Assembly (NCBI GenBank): GCA_030636485.1
Contig: DAOVWV010000121.1
Coordinates: 1-5,823 of the forward strand
Reading direction: 5' to 3'
From: Methyloprofundus sp.
GTDB taxonomy: Bacteria > Pseudomonadota > Gammaproteobacteria > Methylococcales > Methylomonadaceae
Length of the DNA: 5,823 nt
Under the pieces are notes generated by a model that was not told the origin of the DNA, made no database searches, and was given only the letters and a program-made list of their open reading frames with translations. Below are positions 1 to 5,629 of the stretch, piece after piece (within the stretch, counting starts at the first letter, position 1; the number at the start of each line of letters is the position of its first letter). The translations under genes were made by a program, and so were the position numbers.

Positions 1-1359
1 ACCGACCAAGGAAATGGTCACCAGTACAATAAGCAGAGCATAATGATAAGTGAATTGACCGACTTTAATTAATAGCCGTGCCATCAGTGTTTTATTGTCT
101 TTATCTTTACTCTCTTCAGTGCTAATAAAAGAGGCGAGCTTTTCATCAGAAATAGAAACAATAAAAGCGGGGATAAAAGTAATTGACCAGATCCAGGCTA
201 AAAACACCCCAATCGCAATAAAAATACCAAACACCTGTACTGGCGGGATGGGGGTTAAAGCCAGTGAAGCAAAACCTGCAATGGTGGTTAATGTGGTGAT
301 TAACATCGGTGTAAACAGCTCACTCATCACGTGAATAATCGTTTCACGCTTATCCCTGATGACATTATAGCGATCAAAAAAGTCAGACAGAATATGCACC
401 GCATCCAGAATCGCAATCGGCATGATGAAAATAGGAATCATCGAGCTCATAATATGGATGGTATGCCCGGTAATGATCAGCAAGCCCATCGTTGATAGTG
501 CGCAGACCATTGCAACGATCATTGGCGAAGTGACAAAAATCAGGCGTTTAAAAAACCACCATAGCAATAAAAAGATCACCAACATGGCCAAAGGCGCAGA
601 GATAGCCATTTGCTTAAACATTTCTACGCCAAAGGTATCTTCGGCGACGGGCAGTCCAGTGATGTAGTAGTTTTCTTCTATATCACCAAAATCGGCAATT
701 TTAGCCAATAATTCCTCACGGATTTGATAGCTTAGATGCTTGTCCGTTAGCGGGATATAGAGTGCCAGTGCTTCGCCATCATCACTCACCAGCGTGCCGT
801 CCAGAAAAGGAATTTTTTTGGCACGATCACGAATTTCCAGTGCCTCTGCGTCTGACTTGGGTGGCTCGGGCATTAACCAGCTAAAATTAACCGTGCCTAA
901 GCCGCCTTGTTCTATATTATCCACGGTAGACGGTGATAATAGGTCGATGCCTATGACCCCTGCAGTTTTTCCCGGGTGATCTGGGTCAGCCCAGTTTAAG
1001 CCCAGTGCAAATTGAGTCAATTCGTGAATATTAGCCAAAGTCTTACTATTAAAGACTCCCTGGGCATTATGCTCATTAGTGATCCCGACCACAACAATAT
1101 CACTGAGTGAAAACTCGGTTTTCATTTGTTGATTGTAAACCCGTGCGTGCTCATCATCGGCAAGCATATTTTCAGGGTCGGTATCCACCTTAATAGTCGG
1201 TAGAAAAGACAGTTCCTTGGGGTAAAAATTAGGCAGTGCCGCAAGTGAAATGATAATGACCGTAATAAGTGTCATTAACCAGGTAATAAATCGAGGATGA
1301 TTGATTGAAAACAGTACAATAGGATTGACTGTTATCGGATCGTGGTTGTTTTGACTCAT
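1..1359 (-). CDS. RND superfamily (MMPL/HAE3-like) transporter, N-terminal part, truncated by window edge
   Basis: This is a proton-driven inner-membrane exporter of the RND superfamily, resembling the MMPL/HAE3 branch; its substrate cannot be read from the sequence. Translation from the ATG at 1359 gives 453 uninterrupted residues (MSQNNHDPIT...) and runs off the left edge. Visible layout: cytoplasmic N-terminus, TM1 about residues 24-42, a large periplasmic domain about 43-250 ending in the typical TGLPVAEDTFG motif (234-244), then hydrophobic segments at about 254-270, 275-296, 303-325, 350-370 and 375-400, and the start of another near 437-453. Asp319 in the fourth segment (PIAILDAVHIL) sits where this family carries its proton-relay acidic residue, and TTLTTIAGFASLAL (355-368) is also typical. 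The start is supported by GGAG five bases upstream (complement of 1365-1368). It is divergent from the sulfide gene; no functional link is shown. Complete members of this branch are usually about 750-900 residues, so roughly half is missing. Family is confident, subfamily less so. Confidence 0.9.
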   Translation of the reverse strand, partial: MSQNNHDPITVNPIVLFSINHPRFITWLMTLITVIIISLAALPNFYPKELSFLPTIKVDTDPENMLADDEHARVYNQQMKTEFSLSDIVVVGITNEHNAQGVFNSKTLANIHELTQFALGLNWADPDHPGKTAGVIGIDLLSPSTVDNIEQGGLGTVNFSWLMPEPPKSDAEALEIRDRAKKIPFLDGTLVSDDGEALALYIPLTDKHLSYQIREELLAKIADFGDIEENYYITGLPVAEDTFGVEMFKQMAISAPLAMLVIFLLLWWFFKRLIFVTSPMIVAMVCALSTMGLLIITGHTIHIMSSMIPIFIMPIAILDAVHILSDFFDRYNVIRDKRETIIHVMSELFTPMLITTLTTIAGFASLALTPIPPVQVFGIFIAIGVFLAWIWSITFIPAFIVSISDEKLASFISTEESKDKDNKTLMARLLIKVGQFTYHYALLIVLVTISLVG

Positions 1360-1389
1360 CAATGCTCCAATAAAAAGACCATACACATT

Positions 1390-1554
1390 TTATACTCTAC
1401 GCGGTAATGACTGCGGTTTTCTAACGGCGAGCTTTTGCCGATAGCGGTGTTGTTGAAACAGGTGCGTAGTCTGCTATGCGCCTGATTCAACTCCTTACTT
1501 TCGACAAAAAACAGCAGCTGATAAACGCCGTATCCGTAACAGTGCGAAGTATAA
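1390..1554. repeat. Long imperfect palindrome (MITE- or REP-like candidate) in the divergent intergenic region
   Basis: The two halves, 1390-1469 and 1474-1554, are imperfect inverted copies of each other, 80 and 81 bases long. The centre is a strong hairpin: 1452-1469 pairs with 1474-1491 around the loop TCTG, giving 18 positions with one A-A mismatch and two G-U pairs. The outer ends are exact 7-base inverted repeats, TTATACT (1390-1396) and AGTATAA (1548-1554), and the bases next to them match well above chance. The middle of the arms is degenerate. The outer ends read TATACT...AGTATA, which could fit insertion at TA, but no clear longer target duplication is visible. No T-tract follows the central hairpin, so it is not a classical terminator. 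A non-autonomous palindromic mobile element or a degraded extragenic repeat is the best reading; I cannot test copy number. Confidence 0.5.
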
Positions 1555-1617
1555 GTATATGGAAAGTTAAAAGTTTAGTAAAAAAGTTGCTCTCTATTTT
1601 AGTAAATGCTAATATAT

Positions 1618-1672
1618 AAAGCAAGTGATATTTATCATTGCAATTTTGTAATGCTTGTGTCACTGAGCTTTT
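1618..1672. promoter_or_regulatory. Nested inverted repeats upstream of sqr, possible operator region
   Basis: This AT-rich stretch about 65-120 bases before the sqr start contains three overlapping dyads. Left arm 1621-1630 (GCAAGTGATA) pairs with 1633-1641 (TATCATTGC), with one bulged G. CATTGCAA (1636-1643) pairs with TTGTAATG (1646-1653), with one G-U pair. A wider pair joins AAAGCAAGTGA (1618-1628) to TCACTGAGCTTT (1660-1671), with one gap and one mismatch. Such symmetry suits a dimeric regulator or a leader structure for the sulfide gene, but neither is proven. No strong promoter stands out; the best pair I see is TTGTAA (1646-1651) and TTTTAT (1669-1674) at 17-base spacing, each matching 4 of 6 consensus bases, which in such AT-rich DNA is weak. 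Confidence 0.3.
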
Positions 1673-1727
1673 ATGCCAAAGCAAAATAATATAAATAATT
1701 TTGGTATAGGTTTTTAATAATATACGT

Positions 1728-1731
1728 GGAG
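1728..1731 (+). promoter_or_regulatory. Shine-Dalgarno GGAG that fixes the sqr start
   Basis: GGAG lies six bases before the ATG at 1738, an ideal spacing. An in-frame GTG at 1726 overlaps this ribosome binding site and would add only MENI in front of the conserved MARIVVLGAG, so the ATG is taken as the start. Confidence 0.85.
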
Positions 1732-1737
1732 AATATA

Positions 1738-3012
1738 ATGGCTAGAATAGTCGTCTTAGGTGCAGGGATTGGCGGTGTGCCAATGGCTTTTGAAATGAAA
1801 GAAAACATCAGTAATGACCATCAGGTCACTGTTATTTCTGATTCACCGACCTTTCATTTTGTTCCTTCTAACCCGTGGGTGCCACCAAAATGGCGTACAC
1901 CTGAAGAACTTAAAATTGAACTTGCACCTGTTTTTGAAAAAAAAGGGATAGAGTTTATTCAAAAAGCGGCGACTAAGGTAGATCCTGAGAAGAGTAAAAT
2001 TGAATTAGATGATGGTTCTGCCGTTGATTACGACTATTTGATTATTGCTACAGGACCACGACTCGCTTTTGATGAAGTGGAAGGGCTAGGCCCTGAAGGC
2101 CATACCTCTTCTGTCTGTCATGTCGATCATGCGGTGATAGCGGCACAGGACTGGGAAAAATTTATGGAAAATCCTGGTCCTATCATTGTTGGAGCCGTTC
2201 AAGGCGCGTCTTGTTTTGGTCCTGCCTATGAATATCTAATGATTTTAGAGTCTGAGCTGCGTAAGCGTAAGATTCGCGATCAGGTGCCTATGACATTTGT
2301 TACTTCTGAGCCTTATGTCGGTCATTTAGGTTTAGGCGGTGTTGGTGATACCAAAGGAATGTTGGAAAGTGCGCTACGTGATAAGACCATTAATTGGATA
2401 ACCAATGCCAAAGTCGATAAAATCGAAGAAGGCATGATGTTCGTCACGGAAGTGGATGAAAATGCCGAGGAGAAACAAAAGCACGAGCTACCGTTTAAGC
2501 ATTCGATGATGTTACCTGCCTTTACAGGTATCGATGCGGTACGTCATACAAAAGCAAAAGGACTGATTAATCCGCGTGGCTTTATTATTGTTGATGAACA
2601 CCAGCGTAACCCAACCTTTAAAAATATCTACTCTGTCGGTGTCTGTATTGCTTTACCACCGGTAGAAAAAACGCCATTGCCAGTGGGAACACCTAAAACA
2701 GGTTATATGATTGAGTCTATGGTAACTGCAACAGCGCATAACATTAGAGATGAGCTGGCAGGTAAAGAGCCGACGGATAAACCCAGTTTAAATGCTTTAT
2801 GTCTTGCCGATATGGGGGATACCGGGATTGCATTCTTAGCCGTGCCACAAATTCCACCCCGTAACACGACCTGGTCACAACAGGGAAAATGGGTACATCT
2901 CGCTAAAATTGGTTTTGAAAAATACTTTATGCGTAAAATTCGCAAAGGTATCAGCGAGCCGTATTATGAAAAAATGATTCTTAAATTTATGGGCGTTGTA
3001 CGCCTGAAATAG
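1738..3012 (+). CDS. sqr: Sulfide:quinone oxidoreductase, type I-like
   Basis: This flavoprotein oxidises sulfide to sulfane sulfur or polysulfide and passes the electrons to the membrane quinone pool, acting as a peripheral protein on the inner membrane. The 424-residue product begins with an FAD-binding Rossmann motif, LGAGIGG (7-13). The second flavin-family motif IIATGPR is at 102-108. The three cysteines expected for the redox cycle are present: Cys127 (SSVCHVDHA), Cys159 (GASCFGPAYEY) and Cys355 (ALCLADMGD). From memory these align one position off from Cys128, Cys160 and Cys356 of the A. ferrooxidans enzyme, which also shares NPWV, KTGYMIESM (320-328) and the C-terminal EKYF...SEPYYEK stretch. 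The tail is amphipathic and basic, as in enzymes that sit on the membrane through their C-terminus. Cys303 is an extra cysteine. The related flavocytochrome c subunit is less likely, because there is no signal peptide and the quinone-type C-terminal part is intact. The next gene follows after 9 bases. Confidence 0.93.
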   Translation: MARIVVLGAGIGGVPMAFEMKENISNDHQVTVISDSPTFHFVPSNPWVPPKWRTPEELKIELAPVFEKKGIEFIQKAATKVDPEKSKIELDDGSAVDYDYLIIATGPRLAFDEVEGLGPEGHTSSVCHVDHAVIAAQDWEKFMENPGPIIVGAVQGASCFGPAYEYLMILESELRKRKIRDQVPMTFVTSEPYVGHLGLGGVGDTKGMLESALRDKTINWITNAKVDKIEEGMMFVTEVDENAEEKQKHELPFKHSMMLPAFTGIDAVRHTKAKGLINPRGFIIVDEHQRNPTFKNIYSVGVCIALPPVEKTPLPVGTPKTGYMIESMVTATAHNIRDELAGKEPTDKPSLNALCLADMGDTGIAFLAVPQIPPRNTTWSQQGKWVHLAKIGFEKYFMRKIRKGISEPYYEKMILKFMGVVRLK

Positions 3013-3021
3013 GGTATAAAA

Positions 3022-3222
3022 ATGACGATAGATCGTATTGTTTTTGCCGTGGCAGGGGCATTTATTTTAATCAGTCTGCTATTATCGCAGTACCACTCCG
3101 TTAACTGGCTTTGGTTTACTGCCTTTGTCGGCGCTAATTTATTTCAATCTGCTTTTTCGGGTTTTTGCCCGATGGCGGTTATATTGAAGAAATTGGGTGT
3201 TAAGTCGGGGTGTGCATTTTAG
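3022..3222 (+). CDS. Small two-helix membrane protein, YgaP-like/DUF2892 family
   Basis: The product has 66 residues, mostly two hydrophobic helices at about 6-22 and 29-45, followed by [15 protein letters not shown] (47-61) and the end GCAF. The pattern of a membrane pair followed by G-x-CP and a short basic KKLG tail is that of the YgaP-like transmembrane domain (DUF2892). In E. coli YgaP this module is fused to a rhodanese; as a stand-alone protein it often lies beside sulfur genes. Cys49 and Cys64 are the only cysteines and might carry or sense sulfane sulfur, but that is inference. It starts 9 bases after sqr, with a GGG-containing binding site overlapping the sqr stop codon (TAGGG, 3010-3014), so the two are almost certainly co-transcribed. 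Its function is unknown; likely roles are membrane anchoring or sulfur relay for the oxidoreductase. No T-tract terminator is found after it. Confidence 0.8.
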   Translation: MTIDRIVFAVAGAFILISLLLSQYHSVNWLWFTAFVGANLFQSAFSGFCPMAVILKKLGVKSGCAF

Positions 3223-3251
3223 GATAAGCGATTATTAGGTTGTTCCAGAAT

Positions 3252-3301
3252 CATAGGATGTGCTGAGGCACGAAGCGCATCGCGCTTCAGTGCACCCTAT
3301 G
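3252..3301. repeat. 50-base palindromic intergenic element with alternative hairpins
   Basis: The element is bounded by CATAGG (3252-3257) and CCTATG (3296-3301). Inside, GAAGCGC (3272-3278) pairs with GCGCTTC (3282-3288) over a 3-base loop, extended by GCAC (3268-3271) with GTGC (3290-3293) across one bulged A. A competing hairpin joins GATGTGC (3257-3263) to GCGCATC (3275-3281) with one G-U pair; the two folds share bases and cannot form together. It lies 29 bases after the small membrane gene and is more GC-rich than the surrounding DNA. No T-run follows on either strand, so a standard intrinsic terminator is doubtful. The composition (GTGC/GCAC cores, GAAGCGC) resembles repeated extragenic palindromes of many proteobacteria. 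It may stabilise the 3' end of the sqr transcript. Confidence 0.55.
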
Positions 3302-3425
3302 CTATATCAATAAAAAAGTGCATGCGCCTATACTGGTCGCTGGTATTGCACTCTATGCCTAAATTGAATAGCCTGGACTAAGATGAAAAACATATAAATC
3401 AGTTGCTTAAAAAGTTGTGTGTGGT

Positions 3426-3481
3426 GAAAAAAATATTAATTACTATTTTCTCTTGAACTGTTGTTATAAATAACGCATAAT
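3426..3481 (+). promoter_or_regulatory. Sigma-70-type promoter with UP-like element for the SRP RNA
   Basis: TTGAAC (3453-3458) and CATAAT (3476-3481) are separated by exactly 17 bases, matching 4 and 5 of the 6 consensus bases. Immediately upstream, 3426-3450 is a run of A- and T-tracts like the UP elements of strong stable-RNA promoters. Just after the -10 comes a GC-rich discriminator (AGCCGC), typical of promoters under growth-rate or stringent control; that last point is inference. Transcription should start near 3487-3489, leaving a leader of about 27 bases before the predicted mature RNA. In E. coli the 4.5S precursor has a similar leader, removed by RNase P. Confidence 0.7.
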
Positions 3482-3514
3482 AGCCGCTCTTCAACGCTAG
3501 TGGTTGTCGACATT

Positions 3515-3630
3515 ATGGTTACTGTGTCGGTCCTCTCGCAACGATATTCTGTCAACTCCGCCAGGCCCGGAAGGGAGCAACGGTAGCAGAAGATTCGTGT
3601 GCCGAGATGTGGCTGGCATGGTTTCCGCCC
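3515..3630 (+). ncRNA. ffs: Signal recognition particle RNA, bacterial small type (4.5S)
   Basis: This RNA binds Ffh to form the signal recognition particle, which brings ribosomes making membrane proteins to FtsY and the Sec translocon. The Ffh-binding core is plain: the GGAA tetraloop at 3569-3572 closed by CC/GG, followed by the GGGAGCA strand of the internal loop (E. coli has GGAAGCA). Flanking blocks also match E. coli 4.5S: TCTCGCAACG (3534-3543) and GTGTGCCGAGATGTGGCTGGCA (3597-3618; E. coli GTGTGCCGGGATGTAGCTGGCA). The outer stem pairs 3521-3530 with 3613-3622 at all ten positions, counting G-U pairs, and then GGT (3516-3518) with CCG (3625-3627) after a 2x2 internal loop. The length of about 115 bases agrees with the 114 bases of E. 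coli. The ends are estimated from pairing and may be off by a few bases. No hairpin with a T-tract follows before dnaX. Confidence 0.95.
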
Positions 3631-3655
3631 AACCTCTTCACACTACCACTCTGCC

Positions 3656-5287
3656 ATGAATCATCAGGTTCTCGCCAGAAAATGGCGTCCACATAATTTC
3701 ACTGAAATTGTTGGTCAAGAGCACGTCAGCCAGTCCCTTATTAATGCTATACAGCATAATCGCTTACACCATGCCTATCTTTTTACTGGCACACGCGGTG
3801 TAGGAAAAACCACCATTGCCCGAATTTTAGCCAAAGCAATCAATTGTGAAAATCTACAGGACCATAATCCTTGTGGACAATGCGCTACCTGCCAGTCTAT
3901 TGATGAAGGGCGTTATCTTGATTTAATCGAAGTCGATGCTGCCTCACGTACCAAAGTCGAGGATACGCGTGATTTATTGGATAATGCGCAATATGCACCC
4001 AATAGCGGTCAATATAAAGTTTACCTAATTGATGAAGTGCATATGCTATCCGGGCACAGTTTTAATGCTCTGCTTAAAACGTTGGAAGAACCGCCGGAGC
4101 ATGTTAAGTTTTTATTAGCCACGACTGACCCACAAAAAATCCCCGTCACCGTTCTATCACGTTGTTTACAATTTAACCTAAAGCGTTTGTCGCCTACACA
4201 GATAAGTACGCAAATGGCTTATATTCTGGGTGAAGAAAAAATTGAATTCGAGCAAAATGCATTACGTTTAATCGCGCGTGCGGCGGATGGCAGTATGCGT
4301 GATGGTCTGAGTTTATTGGATCAGGCCATTGTTTATGGTAATGAAGTGGTCAGTAACGAAACGGTTAGTCAGATGTTGGGGGCGGTTGCTCAGCAGCCCG
4401 TAGAGGATTTATTGCGTAGCCTGGCAGATAATAATGCACTGGATGTGTTGACTATTATCAATGATATGGCACAGTTATCACCTAATTTCGCGGATGTTTT
4501 ACAGCAAATATTGCAGTTATTGCATCGCCTGGCACTGGTTCAGCTGGTGCCTTCCAGTGCAGATAATGAAGATGATACCGAGATGCTTCAAGCGTTAAGC
4601 CTGTTGTTTTCTGCCGAAGAATTACAGCTGTACTATCAGATTGCGCTGATGGGACAAAAAGATTTAAGCTTATCGCCAGACCCCAAATCAGGGTTTGAGA
4701 TGATAATGCTGAGAATGCTGGCCTTTAATCCGCAACAGAGTACGGCAACAAGTTCGCAACAAGCTGTTACTCATGTTCAAAAACCTCGCGCTGCACCTAC
4801 ACCTACACAAAATACTACGCTTAAGTCTAAGCCCGTTACTCATGCAGTCGCTGAGACAGTTGTCGTGGATACACCGACCGCTATTCAAGCAGGAGCACAA
4901 GAAGGCGTAAGCTGGCATGAGATGGTTATCGCCATGAATTTGCAGGGCTTAACGCGTGAACTGGCAAACAACTGTGTGCTTGAGTCGGTGGGTGAGCAAG
5001 AGTGCAGACTAATTTTAGACCCTAAGCAAGCACAAATTAGAAGTTTACGTTCCGAAGAGAAATTGCAGGCGGCGGTACAAAAATATTATGCTAGACCGCT
5101 TAAGCTAGTGATTAAAACCGAATCAGTTGCAAGTGATACGCCTGCTGTTAAAATACAGAAAGACAAAGTGAACCGACAGCAACAAGCGGTTGATGCAATT
5201 GATAATGATGAAAATATACAGGCATTAAAAACAAATTTTGATGCCCGTGTGATTCCGGGTTCAGTTGAACCCATTGAAAATAATTAA
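3656..5287 (+). CDS. dnaX: DNA polymerase III tau subunit (clamp-loader motor)
   Basis: DnaX is the AAA+ motor of the clamp loader, which opens the beta clamp and sets it on primed DNA; full-length tau also tethers the polymerase cores and DnaB helicase. The 543-residue product starts MNHQVLARKWRP, as E. coli MSYQVLARKWRP. Walker A is GTRGVGKT (45-52), the zinc module is Cys64, Cys73, Cys76 and Cys79, Walker B is LIDEVH (124-129), and the SRC motif gives the arginine finger Arg169; all have E. coli numbering. AAA+ domains I-III fill about 1-370. A linker rich in Thr, Ala, Pro and Gln follows (about 370-415), then the alpha-binding C-terminal domain from VSWHEMV onward. At 543 residues it is shorter than E. 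coli tau (643), mainly in the linker. An in-frame ATG at 3599 is rejected because it lies inside the SRP RNA. There is no Shine-Dalgarno before 3656, and no in-frame A-AAA-AAG slippery site, so a gamma form is not predicted. It lies 16 bases before ybaB. Confidence 0.96.
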   Translation: MNHQVLARKWRPHNFTEIVGQEHVSQSLINAIQHNRLHHAYLFTGTRGVGKTTIARILAKAINCENLQDHNPCGQCATCQSIDEGRYLDLIEVDAASRTKVEDTRDLLDNAQYAPNSGQYKVYLIDEVHMLSGHSFNALLKTLEEPPEHVKFLLATTDPQKIPVTVLSRCLQFNLKRLSPTQISTQMAYILGEEKIEFEQNALRLIARAADGSMRDGLSLLDQAIVYGNEVVSNETVSQMLGAVAQQPVEDLLRSLADNNALDVLTIINDMAQLSPNFADVLQQILQLLHRLALVQLVPSSADNEDDTEMLQALSLLFSAEELQLYYQIALMGQKDLSLSPDPKSGFEMIMLRMLAFNPQQSTATSSQQAVTHVQKPRAAPTPTQNTTLKSKPVTHAVAETVVVDTPTAIQAGAQEGVSWHEMVIAMNLQGLTRELANNCVLESVGEQECRLILDPKQAQIRSLRSEEKLQAAVQKYYARPLKLVIKTESVASDTPAVKIQKDKVNRQQQAVDAIDNDENIQALKTNFDARVIPGSVEPIENN

Positions 5288-5303
5288 AGGTTAGGAGAAA
5301 GAA

Positions 5304-5627
5304 ATGAAGGGCGCACTGGGTAATATCATGCAACAGGCTCAGAAAATGCAGGAAGACATGCAAAAAGCACAGGCCGAACTTGAGTCGATAGAAGTGACGG
5401 GTGAAGCAGGTGGTGGCATGGTGAGCATCCTAATGACCGGAAAAAGGGAAGTGCGTAAAGTCTCTATTGATGAGACTTTAGTCGGTGATGACAAAGAAAT
5501 GCTAGAAGATTTAGTCGCAGCGGCGATTAATGATGCAGTCCATAAAGTGGCTAAAATAAAGAAAGAAAAAATGGGCGATGTTACTTCGGGAATACCTTTG
5601 CCTCCCGGATTTAAAATGCCATTCTAA
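5304..5627 (+). CDS. ybaB: YbaB/EbfC family nucleoid-associated protein
   Basis: This small dimeric protein binds DNA and coats the nucleoid, and in other species it affects gene expression; it acts in the cytoplasm. The 107-residue product is close to the usual 100-110 and matches E. coli YbaB (109) along its length: an N-terminal helix [18 protein letters not shown], then [15 protein letters not shown], the central block [17 protein letters not shown], and the end [13 protein letters not shown], where the last ten residues are almost unchanged from E. coli. The start is fixed by AGGAG (5293-5297) six bases before the ATG. It sits between dnaX and recR, 16 bases after the former and 2 bases before the latter, the order seen in many bacteria, so it is probably part of one operon. 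The position beside recR suggests a link to repair, but that is inference. Confidence 0.96.
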   Translation: MKGALGNIMQQAQKMQEDMQKAQAELESIEVTGEAGGGMVSILMTGKREVRKVSIDETLVGDDKEMLEDLVAAAINDAVHKVAKIKKEKMGDVTSGIPLPPGFKMPF

Positions 5628-5629
5628 CG

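Noticed and set aside
95..979. Three plus-strand open frames of 61-81 codons (95-334, 422-667, 794-979)
   Set aside because: They lie antisense to the exporter gene, whose minus-strand frame is open across the whole region with clear RND motifs; their products show no domain and no binding sites.
1487..1684. Minus-strand 65-codon open frame in the intergenic region
   Set aside because: It covers half of the palindrome and the AT-rich sqr leader, has no binding site or recognisable motif, and would need a transcript running against the sqr promoter region.
1726..1737. GTG at 1726 as the sqr start
   Set aside because: It overlaps the GGAG binding site serving the ATG at 1738 and adds four residues not found in the family.
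3252..3320. Intrinsic terminator for the sqr unit
   Set aside because: The hairpin is strong but is followed by ATATCAATAAAAAAG rather than a T-tract on the plus strand, and the minus strand has none after it either.
3323..3382. Tiny open frame starting at the ATG near 3323 (MRLYWSLVLHSMPKLNSLD)
   Set aside because: 19 codons, no Shine-Dalgarno, no recognisable feature; expected by chance.
3599..3655. Extended dnaX start at 3599
   Set aside because: The added 19 codons are the 3' half of the SRP RNA read as protein; DnaX proteins begin at the MxxQVLARKWRP segment.
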